Of a DNA stretch of 64,000 bases, positions 1 to 9,060 are shown one piece after another. The notes under the pieces were generated by a model, which saw nothing but the letters and a program-made list of their open reading frames with translations, did no database searches and was not told where the DNA came from. Source of the stretch: Allobosea sp. Tri-44 (GTDB lineage: Bacteria; Pseudomonadota; Alphaproteobacteria; Rhizobiales; Beijerinckiaceae); the NCBI RefSeq assembly GCF_004123845.1, contig NZ_NBDP01000023.1, forward strand, positions 166,951-230,950, read 5' to 3'. The translations under genes and the position numbers were made by a program. Numbering within the stretch: the stretch's first letter is position 1; each line of letters starts with the position of its first letter.

Positions 1-78
1 CTGCCGCGCCAGGATGCCGAGCGCGACCTGCTGCGATTGATGCTCGCCAACCCGCTCGCGGGCGTTTATCTGCTGTAA
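1..78 (+). CDS. 3' end of an unidentified protein-coding gene
   Basis: The first 78 bases form an open frame from the window edge to a TAA stop, encoding a 25-residue C-terminal tail ending AGVYLL. Codon third positions are mostly G or C, as in the neighbouring genes, so this is probably the end of a real gene. The fragment is too short to assign a family. It lies 67 bases before the next rightward gene and may belong to the same transcription unit. Confidence 0.55.
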   Translation: MPRQDAERDLLRLMLANPLAGVYLL

Positions 79-145
79 CGTCAGGAGCGTTGCCACAAAC
101 CGGCGCTTTTGCCTGGCGCTGGGGACGGCAGGGCCTGCGGGAGAG

Positions 146-1639
146 ATGATGGCGGGAGATCAGAACGTCAGGCGCTCCGGTGTCTTCGTCGTCGTGCCGA
201 CGACCGACCAGCCGATCATCCTGAAGAAGCTCGCCTGGTCGGCACGCGTGCCGGTCTCGCGGGTCGTGCTGGCGACCGAGAGCTCCGAGGTCTGCGAGCC
301 CTGGAGCACACAGTACAGCAACCTGCTGCGCCCCGGCGAGCCTCTGCGCCAGATCCTCGGCCTGCCCGAGGGCGGCAGCTATCGCCTTGCCGCCTCCGGC
401 GCGATCGACCAGGGCAAGAGCTGGATGGTGCCGACGCTTGCGGCCCATTGCGCGCTCGCCCATGGCGAGGCGGTGACGCATAAGGCCGCCGAGGCCAAGC
501 TCGTGATCTGGGGCACCGGCGCGATCGACCTCTCAGTCGCCGATACGGCGAACGAGGCGCGCGTCACCCAGCAGGAATACCATCTCACCACCAAGATCGA
601 CCGCTGCCGCCACCTCTTCGCCGATGCCGAGCATGGCGCTACGCCGGTGCTGGCGCTGGTGCCGCGTGGCGACGAGGCCGAGCGCGCCGTCGCGATCCTC
701 GGCAAGATTCTCGGTGGCCAGCCGCACCATATCGTGGTTGTCTCTTCCCTCGCCGACATCGCCGCGCCTATCGATCTCTTTCTGCGCAGCGGCTCCTTCG
801 AACCGCAGGCCGCGGCGTCCGCGCCGGAGCGGCCGGCCGCACCAGGATCGTCTTCGATGGCCCTGAGACCGTTCGAGCCCAAGACCGCCGAGCAACCCGC
901 TGAGCCGCAGCCCGGGCTGCAGCAGGGGCAGACCGTGGTGCAGCCGCGCCCCACCGGAGACGAGCCCTCGATCGCCGATGTGCTGAAGAGCCCGCAGGCG
1001 CCCCGGCCGCGTCGCTCGGTGCTCGGCGACAAGCCGGCATCGACCTCCTCCTCGTCCCGCCTGCCGCTGATCGCCGCTTCGGCGGTCGTGCTGCTCGCCG
1101 GCGCCGCCGGAGCGGGCTGGTATCTGACACGCAGCACCGCGACAGACCCCTACCAGGCTCCGCCTACATTGACCCAGCCTGGGGCCAACGAGGCGACGCA
1201 GCCTGCTGCCGGTCAACAGGGTAATCGTCAGCAGAATGCGACTGCGCCCTCGCTGGGGAACCCTGCTTCTCAGGGCGGTCCTGCGGTGTTCGCCGGCGCG
1301 GCTCTGGCCAAGCTGGTGACCTTGTCGGCGCCAGCCGGCAGCACCTGCGAGGCCCAAATCTACGAAATCCGTCCGCGCTACAGCGAGGCTGCGGTCGATG
1401 TCGGCGAGATGGCGAGCGTCCTGATCGACGGCCAGGATATCTGCGGGCTGGCGCTCGATCCGGTCGCTCCGACCAAGGCGAAGTTCCAGAACGGGACCGG
1501 CCCTGCCGTGGTCGCCTCCAAATCGACGGCGACCCGTGTGGTCTTCAATCCGACAGCGATCCGGGGCGGTATCACCGCCTTCCCGGTGATCCAGGTCGAA
1601 GAGCCCAAGGCGCTCTCGATCCAGATCCAGCGGCGCTGA
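146..1639 (+). CDS. Bitopic membrane protein of unknown function, Pro-rich linker and periplasmic C-terminal domain
   Basis: This encodes 497 residues that I do not assign to a named family. Residues 1 to about 225 form a soluble alpha/beta-looking domain. Residues about 225-300 are a Pro/Ala/Gln-rich linker. Residues about 304-328 (LPLIAASAVVLLAGAAGAGW) are a single hydrophobic segment preceded by Arg and Ser. The last ~165 residues, with two cysteines, would then be periplasmic. The start could be the ATG at 146 or the adjacent ATG at 149; GGGAGAG lies just upstream. The gene converges on the SEDS/PBP operon. It may couple a cytosolic state to the envelope machinery encoded next to it, but that is inference from topology and position only. 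Confidence 0.8.
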   Translation: MMAGDQNVRRSGVFVVVPTTDQPIILKKLAWSARVPVSRVVLATESSEVCEPWSTQYSNLLRPGEPLRQILGLPEGGSYRLAASGAIDQGKSWMVPTLAAHCALAHGEAVTHKAAEAKLVIWGTGAIDLSVADTANEARVTQQEYHLTTKIDRCRHLFADAEHGATPVLALVPRGDEAERAVAILGKILGGQPHHIVVVSSLADIAAPIDLFLRSGSFEPQAAASAPERPAAPGSSSMALRPFEPKTAEQPAEPQPGLQQGQTVVQPRPTGDEPSIADVLKSPQAPRPRRSVLGDKPASTSSSSRLPLIAASAVVLLAGAAGAGWYLTRSTATDPYQAPPTLTQPGANEATQPAAGQQGNRQQNATAPSLGNPASQGGPAVFAGAALAKLVTLSAPAGSTCEAQIYEIRPRYSEAAVDVGEMASVLIDGQDICGLALDPVAPTKAKFQNGTGPAVVASKSTATRVVFNPTAIRGGITAFPVIQVEEPKALSIQIQRR

Positions 1640-1654
1640 GCCAACTCAGCCGTC

Positions 1655-1708
1655 ATGCTCGGGCTTGACCCGAGCATCTCAGGCCGGATGAGGCGCTGAT
1701 CAGCGCCT
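1655..1708. terminator. Two perfect hairpins between convergent genes
   Basis: Two inverted repeats lie between the stops of two convergent genes. ATGCTCGGG (1655-1663) pairs with CCCGAGCAT (1669-1677) across a 5-base loop. AGGCGCTGA (1691-1699) pairs directly with TCAGCGCCT (1700-1708). Neither has a long T tract. They are likely a bidirectional terminator or a dispersed palindromic repeat acting as one; the first hairpin has the form common among GTCATGC-type intergenic repeats of alphaproteobacteria. Confidence 0.5.
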
Positions 1709-1765
1709 TCTCGTCACAAGATTCTCGGCCCTACGCTGCGTCTCGGCCGAGAGTGGCGGCCGTTC

Positions 1766-4700
1766 TCACAGCCCCGCCCGCGTCAGCCCGCGCCACAGGC
1801 CCCAGGGCGGCGGGTCGCTGGTCGGCGAGAGCTGGCGGATCGCGGCGAGTCGGCCGGCGATCAAGGCGATCGCGATCGAGGGCAGCGCCATCAGCATGTG
1901 ATGCGAGGTCGCTGCGGCGATGAAGGTCATCGGCTGGCCCATCACCGGCAGCAGGCCGAGCGCATTGCCCCAGGAAATGCTCCAGTGCAGCGCGAAGATC
2001 GTGGCGATGCCGACGAGGATGATCGCCATGCCCTTGTTCGCGCCTTCCTGAGCCGAGCCCATGGCGCGCTCGCGCATCAGGCTGACAGCCAGGCAGAGCA
2101 GGCCGAAGACGGTGATGACTTGCGCCGCCAAAAGCGCCAGCCCCGCCGGCAGGCCGAAGCGCACCATCAGGAAGGTGGCGATGAAGTCGTTCTGCACCAC
2201 CGGCAGGCGGACGAGGTCGCTGACGGTGAAGCGGCTCACCGTCTCGTCCTGCTCCTCGCCCTTGCGCTCGGTGATCGGGGTGACCCGCGCGCCCGGCAAC
2301 ATGGCGCAGAGCGAGACCGGCGAGGGCGGCAATTCGTCGAGCGCCCGGCGGACCTCGACCGGCGTCTTGTCGAGCCCGAGATCGAGCCTGGCCAGCGTGC
2401 ACGGCATCTCGGCGAGCGCGACCTTGGACTGCAGCAACTGGAAGCCGAGATCGCGATGGATCACGTCGGGGCTGCGGTCCTGCGCCGCCGTCGCGGCGCG
2501 CTTGGTGGTGTGGTCGAGATCGTACCAGGTCAGCAAGCGCTCGGCCGGCACGCGCAGGGGGCCGCCGCGCGCCTTCTCCAGCACGTCGATGGCCGCGAGG
2601 CGCTCCTTGGGCAGGTTCCACTGGCCCGAGATCGCGTAGGTGACGAGGCCCGGGAATACATAGATCAGCGCCGCATTGATGCCGAGCAGGATGACGAGGA
2701 CGAGCGCCAGCACGCCGCCACGCGGCCAGCCGAGACGGCGGGCCTTGCGCTGGGGCGCATCGGCGCGGCGCAGGAAGACGCGCATGATCTCGACCAGGCG
2801 CTTCAGCGTGCTCGGCAAGAGGAAGGCGAAGGCGAGCACCACGGTGGTGACGATGATGATCAGCGCTGGCGAATAATCGCTCTTCAGGAAGGGTACCGCG
2901 GTCAGGAACAGGATGAAGACCAGCACCGTCGCGAGGCTGACCGTCAGCCAGGAGATGTAGTGGCGTTGGTTGTAGAAATAGTCGATCCGCGAGAAGCCGA
3001 GGAAGATATGCGCCAGCACCAGCACGAGCGCGATCTTGCCGAGCTCGACCGGCTGGAAGCCGGCGACGCCGGTCTCGGTGCCGAGCACGCCCCAGGCGAC
3101 GAAGGCGGCGAGGATCAGGATCGCCGGCACCGCCCGCAGCAATTGGTCCTTGAAGCCGACGCCCATGAAGAAGGAGCGCGGCAGCGCCGCGATCGAGCGC
3201 TGCGGCTGGAAGGCGATCACCACCGCGACGACCGGGATCAGGTCGAAGAACAGCAGCTTGTTCTTCTCGGCATGGATGGTGAAGTCGGTCTTCTCGGCGT
3301 CGATGCCGAGCGCGAGCAGGGTCAGGCTTCCCAGGCAGCAGAGCATGACGAGGCCGAGCCAGGTCACGCGCAGCGGCGTGGTGAAGCGCGGCCCGACCAT
3401 GATCGCGATGCAGGCAATCGCATAGGCGATAATCGTGGCGTGCAGCGCACCCTCATAGGAGATCGAGGCGCCGCCGAGCCGCGACAGCTCGGGCGCCAGT
3501 GCGAGCATGGTGGTCGCGCCGATGAAGGCGGTTGCGCCGAGCGCGCCGACCAGCCGCACCAGAATGGCGCTGCGCCGGAACAGAGTAGCGTGATGCATGG
3601 CCGAGAGCACGCCGAACACGGCGACGCCGAGCGTCAGCAGCAGGCGCACCACACGCTCGACGCCGTTGAGCGAGGCGAGCGGGTTGCCGATCTCGGCGCC
3701 CGACATCGGCTGGCGCGGCGGCGTCACCACCGGCCGCACGCTCTCGGTGGTGGCTGCGGCGCGCAGGATCTCGGCATCGTCGGGCGCGAAGCGGTGCGTC
3801 TTGCTCAGCGGCGTCAGCCGCAGGGGCAGGCGCCCGTTCGCTTCCTGGCCGATCTCGACGGCATAGCGGGTGCGGCCGATGATCATGTGGCTGAGCCGTG
3901 CCGGGCCCTCCGGATCGAGCTCCCAGGCGATGTCGGTGAAATCGGTGACGCGCTGATTGCCGCGCGCGAACAGCACGGGCGGGCGCGGTGCGTCGACGGC
4001 ATCGCCCGGCGCCAGGAAATAGCTGCCGCCACGCGCCACGATGGTCAGCGCCTTGAAGGGCAGGGCGCCGGCGCCGACATGCGCCTCCTCGCGCACCGAG
4101 CAGGTCAATCGACCGCCGAGCGAGACGATGCGGTCCTCGCCGCGCTCGTCGGTGGCGATCAGACCGGTGACGATCTCGCGGATGCGGTCGGCGCCGCTGC
4201 GCGGCTGGCAGATGGGGAGCGTGTTGCCGTCGAGCTTCAGCGTCGAGATCGGGCCGGTGCTGTCGACGGTGAGCTTGCGGGCGCCGGGGCGTCCGGCTTC
4301 GGTCAGGGTCAAAGCGAGCCGCCCCGGGCGGGCTTCGTCGACTGCGATCGCCAGCGCGCCGGCGGCGATGCGGTCGCCGGCTTGAAAACGCCAGCGTGCC
4401 GAGAAGCTGCCGGCGCCGTTGAGATAATCGAGCCAGAGCCGGCGCGTATTGGCGACGTTGCGGATGGTGACGCGCCCGTCCTGCTGTCGGGTCAAGGCGA
4501 CATGGCGTGCCTCGGCCGCGTCGAAGCGCTGCGGCTGCAGCAGTTCGCGCCGACCGATCGTCACGGTCTCCCCGCGCGCGAGCGCGAGGTCGAGCCGCTC
4601 CAGGCTGACCACTGGCCGCGCGCTCTCGATCAGATGGGTGGTGTTGTGCCACCAGAAGCCGAGTACGGCGAGGCAGAGCGCAAGCAGCACGAGGCCGGTC

Positions 4701-4801
4701 AGCGCGCCGCCGGCCCCGCCGATGCGGATGCGCGGCAGGCGGAAGGGCCGCAAGGTCAGCCAGCGCCCCATCAGCTGGCGCAGCGCGATGGTCTCGCTCA
4801 C
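1766..4801 (-). CDS. SEDS family (FtsW/RodA/SpoVE) peptidoglycan polymerase-like protein with extracytoplasmic N-terminal extension
   Basis: A 1011-residue integral membrane protein whose C-terminal ~630 residues match the SEDS glycosyltransferase family, which polymerises peptidoglycan from lipid II. Visible family motifs are GFQPVELGK (Glu at about 586), DYSPALIIIV, QNDFIATF (Asp at about 872) and a GLLPVMGQPMTF segment near the C-terminus. Typical SEDS proteins are about 370-430 residues. Here one membrane segment (about 33-52) is followed by about 320 soluble residues that should be extracytoplasmic, with beta-rich stretches. A long loop of about 150 residues before QNDF contains two cysteines. 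The start is GTG at 4801, overlapping the stop of the upstream PBP gene by 4 bases, so the pair is translationally coupled. A SEDS-class B PBP pair normally works as one polymerase/crosslinker complex. Activity of this divergent copy is inferred. Confidence 0.88.
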   Translation of the reverse strand: MSETIALRQLMGRWLTLRPFRLPRIRIGGAGGALTGLVLLALCLAVLGFWWHNTTHLIESARPVVSLERLDLALARGETVTIGRRELLQPQRFDAAEARHVALTRQQDGRVTIRNVANTRRLWLDYLNGAGSFSARWRFQAGDRIAAGALAIAVDEARPGRLALTLTEAGRPGARKLTVDSTGPISTLKLDGNTLPICQPRSGADRIREIVTGLIATDERGEDRIVSLGGRLTCSVREEAHVGAGALPFKALTIVARGGSYFLAPGDAVDAPRPPVLFARGNQRVTDFTDIAWELDPEGPARLSHMIIGRTRYAVEIGQEANGRLPLRLTPLSKTHRFAPDDAEILRAAATTESVRPVVTPPRQPMSGAEIGNPLASLNGVERVVRLLLTLGVAVFGVLSAMHHATLFRRSAILVRLVGALGATAFIGATTMLALAPELSRLGGASISYEGALHATIIAYAIACIAIMVGPRFTTPLRVTWLGLVMLCCLGSLTLLALGIDAEKTDFTIHAEKNKLLFFDLIPVVAVVIAFQPQRSIAALPRSFFMGVGFKDQLLRAVPAILILAAFVAWGVLGTETGVAGFQPVELGKIALVLVLAHIFLGFSRIDYFYNQRHYISWLTVSLATVLVFILFLTAVPFLKSDYSPALIIIVTTVVLAFAFLLPSTLKRLVEIMRVFLRRADAPQRKARRLGWPRGGVLALVLVILLGINAALIYVFPGLVTYAISGQWNLPKERLAAIDVLEKARGGPLRVPAERLLTWYDLDHTTKRAATAAQDRSPDVIHRDLGFQLLQSKVALAEMPCTLARLDLGLDKTPVEVRRALDELPPSPVSLCAMLPGARVTPITERKGEEQDETVSRFTVSDLVRLPVVQNDFIATFLMVRFGLPAGLALLAAQVITVFGLLCLAVSLMRERAMGSAQEGANKGMAIILVGIATIFALHWSISWGNALGLLPVMGQPMTFIAAATSHHMLMALPSIAIALIAGRLAAIRQLSPTSDPPPWGLWRGLTRAGL

Positions 4802-7455
4802 TTCTTGTCTCCGAGCGCCGCGACCTTGCCAAGCAGCCCGGCCATCAGCCGGCCGCAGGCGCGCCCTCCGGTCTCGCGCGTATGCGAGACCAGGCAGGTG
4901 AAGGCGACGCGCTTATGGCCCGCGACATTGTCCATCCAGCCGGCGAACCAGGCCGAGTTCATGCCCTCGATCGTGTCGGCCGTGCCGGTCTTGCCGAAGA
5001 TGCGCCGGCGCACATCCGGGGGCAGCGAGGCCATCACGCCGGCGGCGGTGCCACCCGGCGAGTTGACCACGCCGTAGAGGCCACGCTGGGCGTCGTCGAG
5101 GAACGGTTCGGCCTGGCGCGGGTCCATGCCGGGGATCACCGGCTTGCCCTCGTTCGGCAGCGGCGTCTCGGCGACGTCCGAGACCGGCTTCAGCACGCGC
5201 GGCAGGATGACCTTGCGGGCGCCGACCGAGCCATAGATCGAGGCCATGGCGATCGGCGTGGCGCGCACGCCCTGGCCATAGGAGTTGGTGGCGAGGTCGA
5301 TGCGCCTGGCATTGCGCTTGTCCTCGACCGCGAGGTCGAGCGCCTCGCCGGTCAGGCGCTGCGCGCCCGGCACGATGCCACGGGTCAGGTCGATGCCGGG
5401 CTGGGCAAGGCTGCCCGGCTGGGTGATCGGGTAGAGATGCTCGGTCAGCTCGGCCAGGATCGTGCCGGTGCGGCTGGGTATGGTGGTGGCACGGCCGCCG
5501 ACCTTGCGCCCGTCCATGGTCAGCGCCATGCCGGCGAACCACAGGTTCGACGACTTGATCAACGCCTCGCAGAAGCCGATCTGGGCGCCGCGACCAGCAT
5601 CGGGGCAGCCACTCTGCGCCGGTGAGAGGATGCCGACATTGAAGCCGGCGCCGCCATAGTTGGCGATCGCGACGCCATCGACATTGAGGCCGCCGCCGCC
5701 GGGGATGCCGAAGACCTGCGCCTGCTGGGCCGGCGGCATGCGGCCCATGATCATGTCGGCGAAGCGAGGCTGCTCGCGCACCGCCAGGATGCTGGCGAGG
5801 CCGGTGACCAGCTTGAAGGTCGAGCCCGGCATGGTGTGGACATCGCCGGCACGCCAGCCATGGCCGGCGAGCGGCGAGTCGCTGTCGCGCCCGGTCGAGA
5901 GCGCCTGGATATCCCAGCTGTGCATGCCGGGCACGAAGTCGGGCCAGCTCGCGAGGCCGAGCAGCGAGCCCGGTTGGTCGCCGGCATCCATCAGCAGCAC
6001 GACGGCGCGGCCGTCGCCCTGGTCCGGCGGCTCCTGTTCGGGGGCGAGGTTGACCGGCAGCGGGCCCGGCTTGCGCGGGCGCTTGCCGCGGCCGAGCCGC
6101 TCGCCCATGTGCTCGTAGACGGCCTCCTGCACCAGCTTCTGCAGGCGCGGCTCGATCGTCAGCGTCAGGTTCTCGCGGGTGCGGGCCCGGCCGAGCGCGG
6201 CCGAGAGCGAGCCGACATCGCCGGCGCCGTAGCCGATCATCGCGGTCAGGCCGAGCTCGTCGACGATCGGCAGCGGCACGCCGTTGTTGTCGAGCGCCGG
6301 CGTGCCGTCGGCAAAGAACAGGGCGCGAGCCGCGCCGGTGCGCCGCTGCGTGACCGCGCCGCGCCAGCCGAGCTCGCAGACCAGCTTGGTCTTGGCCCGC
6401 TCACAATCGGCCTCGATATGCGAGGAGCGCCAGAGCTTGACCTTGCCATCCTCGCTCTGGACGCCGGGTCCGCCGAGGATTTCGCGGGCGCGCGGTGGCA
6501 CGGCGCGGACCGGCTGCCCCTCGAAGCCGATCTCGACGTCGCGCCGGCGCGCGCCGGTGATCGAGAAGCGCCAGCCATGCGGCAGGCCCTGCTGGGCCTC
6601 CTCGGCGCAGGTCGCGAACTCGTCGCTGTCCGAGCAGATGCGCTCGGCGGCGATGGCAAGGCCGGCGATGCGCACGGTCTGCTCGTCGCGCTTGGGATCG
6701 AGGTTGACCCGCTCATTGCCGACGACGATGCGCGCCGGCTCCAGGATCATGTCGACGGTGACGCGGCGGTTGCCGGGAGGCAGCCGCGTCGACAGCACGA
6801 GCCGGTCGTCCGGTGCCCTTAAGGGACCGAACAGGGCCCAGTCGGAAAGCTGGTTGGCGCGGCGCTTGGCGAAATCGGAGAAGTCGCGCGGCGGCGGCAC
6901 CGCATTCGGCATCACATTGAGCGGCGCGGCAAGATCGGTGGTCTGGGCGACGCGCGCGGTCCAGGTCGAGGGGCGGCAGCCGGCCGGCACCACCGGCAGC
7001 GTCAGCGGCGTGCCGTCGGCGCAGCGCCGGTCGGGCGCACGGTCGTCACGGGCGGCGGCGATCAGGAAGGAGTTGTTCCAGGCCAGCATCTCCGAGCGGA
7101 TCTGCGCGCCGGCCGGCAGGTTGCAGAGCCGGTCGAGCAGCGTGCGCGAGAATTCCTTGGTGCCCTGCGGCGTCGGCACGGTCAGCGAGGCGTCATAGAG
7201 CGCCTCGCAGGGCTGCGAACGGATGTTCGGCCCGGTCGGATCGAGCCAGATCAATCCGGTCGCGACGCCCTGCTGGAACAGGTCCTCGTTCGAGCGGCTG
7301 GTCTCGGTGAAATCGGGCTGCTTGATCCAGGCACGGCTGGCGGCGAGCTCGCCGATCAGCCCGCCCGAGAGCCAGAGGAAGCCGGCGATGGTGACGGTGC
7401 CGACCGCGACCGCGGTGACGCTGCGCTTCAGGCCGCGAAAGAGCGGATGGCTCAT
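4798..7455 (-). CDS. Class B penicillin-binding protein (transpeptidase)
   Basis: An 885-residue protein with one N-terminal membrane anchor (about residues 10-32) and a C-terminal penicillin-binding transpeptidase domain. The three active-site motifs are intact: S545-T-F-K548, S635-S-N637 and K822-T-G-T. A segment near LTLTIEPRLQKLVQEA precedes the domain, as in PBP2/PBP3 proteins. No glycosyltransferase domain is visible, so it is class B. The region between the anchor and the catalytic domain is about 450 residues and does not look like a standard PBP2 pedestal. It would cross-link peptidoglycan in the periplasm with the SEDS protein encoded immediately downstream. The ATG overlaps the stop of the upstream gene by 4 bases. 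Not near an mre locus here, so it is probably an accessory pair rather than housekeeping PBP2. Confidence 0.9.
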   Translation of the reverse strand: MSHPLFRGLKRSVTAVAVGTVTIAGFLWLSGGLIGELAASRAWIKQPDFTETSRSNEDLFQQGVATGLIWLDPTGPNIRSQPCEALYDASLTVPTPQGTKEFSRTLLDRLCNLPAGAQIRSEMLAWNNSFLIAAARDDRAPDRRCADGTPLTLPVVPAGCRPSTWTARVAQTTDLAAPLNVMPNAVPPPRDFSDFAKRRANQLSDWALFGPLRAPDDRLVLSTRLPPGNRRVTVDMILEPARIVVGNERVNLDPKRDEQTVRIAGLAIAAERICSDSDEFATCAEEAQQGLPHGWRFSITGARRRDVEIGFEGQPVRAVPPRAREILGGPGVQSEDGKVKLWRSSHIEADCERAKTKLVCELGWRGAVTQRRTGAARALFFADGTPALDNNGVPLPIVDELGLTAMIGYGAGDVGSLSAALGRARTRENLTLTIEPRLQKLVQEAVYEHMGERLGRGKRPRKPGPLPVNLAPEQEPPDQGDGRAVVLLMDAGDQPGSLLGLASWPDFVPGMHSWDIQALSTGRDSDSPLAGHGWRAGDVHTMPGSTFKLVTGLASILAVREQPRFADMIMGRMPPAQQAQVFGIPGGGGLNVDGVAIANYGGAGFNVGILSPAQSGCPDAGRGAQIGFCEALIKSSNLWFAGMALTMDGRKVGGRATTIPSRTGTILAELTEHLYPITQPGSLAQPGIDLTRGIVPGAQRLTGEALDLAVEDKRNARRIDLATNSYGQGVRATPIAMASIYGSVGARKVILPRVLKPVSDVAETPLPNEGKPVIPGMDPRQAEPFLDDAQRGLYGVVNSPGGTAAGVMASLPPDVRRRIFGKTGTADTIEGMNSAWFAGWMDNVAGHKRVAFTCLVSHTRETGGRACGRLMAGLLGKVAALGDKK

Positions 7456-8939
7456 GGCGCCGCCTCCCTGAGCTCGACCACCAGCGGCCCGAGCACGAAG
7501 GGGCCGTTCGGCGGGATGATGCAGGTCCCGGCTGCCTGCGGCTTGCGCCCGCCGAGGAGCCAGATGTCGCCGGCCGATTGCACCGCGACGCCGCCGGGCG
7601 CAGCCGCGATGAAGCCGACCGGGTTGTGATCATAGAGGTCGTCGAGGCGCTCGACCAAGCCGGAGCCGAACTGGACGCGCACCGCTTCGCCGAGCCAGTC
7701 GAAGGTGCCATAGCCGCGCGAGGACTGATCCGGCCCGAAGGCGATCGCGGTCTGCTCGCGCGGCAGGCCGATATAGCCGAACTCGCCATCCTCCAGCATC
7801 AGCAACGAGCGCCGGCGACCGTCGAAGCTCATGCTCTCGGCGCGGAACTCGCCGCCGGCGCGGCTGTAGCGCAATTCGCGCCGGTCATAGCGGCGGGCGT
7901 CGCGCCCCTGTACGACGATGCTGTCGCGCTGCGCCAGCATGGCTGAGGACATCAATCGCCCGCCATGGCTGCGCTCGACCCAGTAGCGCGCCATGCGCCG
8001 GCCGCCAAAATTCTCGGGGATCGCGAGCCCGACCACGGCGAGATGCGGACCTTTCGGCGGCTGCGCCTGCAGGCGGCTCGGCCTGCGATCGAGCGTGACG
8101 TCGACCAACCCCAGCGAGACCCGGCCGACCTGCGGGCGTACACCCAATATCTCGAAGCGGGCATCGACATTGCCGCCCGGCAGCGCCAGGGTCTCGACCT
8201 GGATTGCCTGGGCGCGTGCCTCGGGCGTCTGCGGCAGGGCGGTGAGCAGCGGCAGGCCGCCGGCATCACGGGCTGAGGCATCGACCGGGTAGCGCCCGAG
8301 GAAGAAGATCGTGCCGCCCGGCAGGTCGGGGTGCACCGCCGGCGTCAGCATCTCGCTGCGCGAGAAGGCGAAGCGCGCCTGGCCGGAATAGAGCCCGCCC
8401 GGCGTGTTGACGCCGATGATCGGCTGGCCGATCGCGGTCTGCGCATCCTGCCGGATCACCACCTCGCCATGCGGCAGCCGGTTGTCGGCGGGAGGAGCGT
8501 AGACGCCATGGCCGAGATAGACCGCGACCGGCGCGGTCGCGTGCAGGCTCTGCTCGACATGGACGGTGACGCCGATATCGGGATCGATCACGTCGCGGAA
8601 GCGCTGCTCGATCCGGTCGGCGAGAAAGCGGCCGAGCTCCTGGGCTCCCGGCAGCGCCTCGGCGGTCAGCACCACCAATGAGGTGAAGGGCACGTCGATC
8701 GGCTGCGGGCCGCTGCCGCCATCGGTCAGCGCGATGCTGCGATGGCGATCGATCAGGTCTTCCAGCGAGGCCTTGCCGTCCTTGGTCGGCTGCCCGCCCG
8801 CCATCAGGCTGAAGACCGGCTTGCGCCAGAGGTTCTCGATGCCGGGCATGGCCTCGCCCGGCTCGCCGGCGACGGCGCGCAGGCTGGTGAGCCGCCGCGG
8901 ATCGTGCATCACCAGGTCCATGAGATCGGGCAGGGCCAT
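7452..8939 (-). CDS. Unknown soluble protein upstream of the PBP/SEDS pair
   Basis: A 495-residue protein without a signal peptide or membrane segment; I do not recognise its family. It starts MALPDLMDLV. Its C-terminal ~200 residues are rich in Gly, Arg and short beta-like stretches and end FVLGPLVVELREAAP, which faintly recalls FHA-type beta sandwiches, but I cannot support that assignment from motifs. It overlaps the PBP start by 4 bases (ATGA), so it is translationally coupled to the SEDS/PBP pair and probably acts with it from the cytoplasm. A GC hairpin at 8991-9009 lies upstream. Confidence 0.75.
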   Translation of the reverse strand: MALPDLMDLVMHDPRRLTSLRAVAGEPGEAMPGIENLWRKPVFSLMAGGQPTKDGKASLEDLIDRHRSIALTDGGSGPQPIDVPFTSLVVLTAEALPGAQELGRFLADRIEQRFRDVIDPDIGVTVHVEQSLHATAPVAVYLGHGVYAPPADNRLPHGEVVIRQDAQTAIGQPIIGVNTPGGLYSGQARFAFSRSEMLTPAVHPDLPGGTIFFLGRYPVDASARDAGGLPLLTALPQTPEARAQAIQVETLALPGGNVDARFEILGVRPQVGRVSLGLVDVTLDRRPSRLQAQPPKGPHLAVVGLAIPENFGGRRMARYWVERSHGGRLMSSAMLAQRDSIVVQGRDARRYDRRELRYSRAGGEFRAESMSFDGRRRSLLMLEDGEFGYIGLPREQTAIAFGPDQSSRGYGTFDWLGEAVRVQFGSGLVERLDDLYDHNPVGFIAAAPGGVAVQSAGDIWLLGGRKPQAAGTCIIPPNGPFVLGPLVVELREAAP

Positions 8940-8990
8940 GGCGTCAGCTCACTCGGGCGGAAAAGTCGGGAAGAGAATACGGTCGCGACG

Positions 8991-9009
8991 AGGCGGGCCG
9001 AGCCCGCCT
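8991..9009 (-). terminator. GC-rich hairpin between two leftward units
   Basis: AGGCGGGC and GCCCGCCT form an 8-bp stem with a 3-base loop in the 121-base gap between the ATPase gene stop and the next leftward gene. On the minus strand it is not followed by a T run. It is better read as a partial terminator or attenuator between two coupled units than as a full terminator. Confidence 0.3.
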
Positions 9010-9060
9010 TTGTGAACGCCAGAGCCGATTCCGCGTGCGGGCCATGACGATCCTGCGATC

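Noticed and set aside
1898..5077. 1059-residue plus-strand open frame
   Set aside because: Runs antisense to the SEDS and PBP genes, has low-complexity Asp/Gln/Arg/His composition typical of a GC-rich shadow frame, and shows no motif.
7452..8939. Calling the soluble partner an FHA protein
   Set aside because: The C-terminal beta-like stretches resemble FHA only loosely and key FHA residues are not evident.
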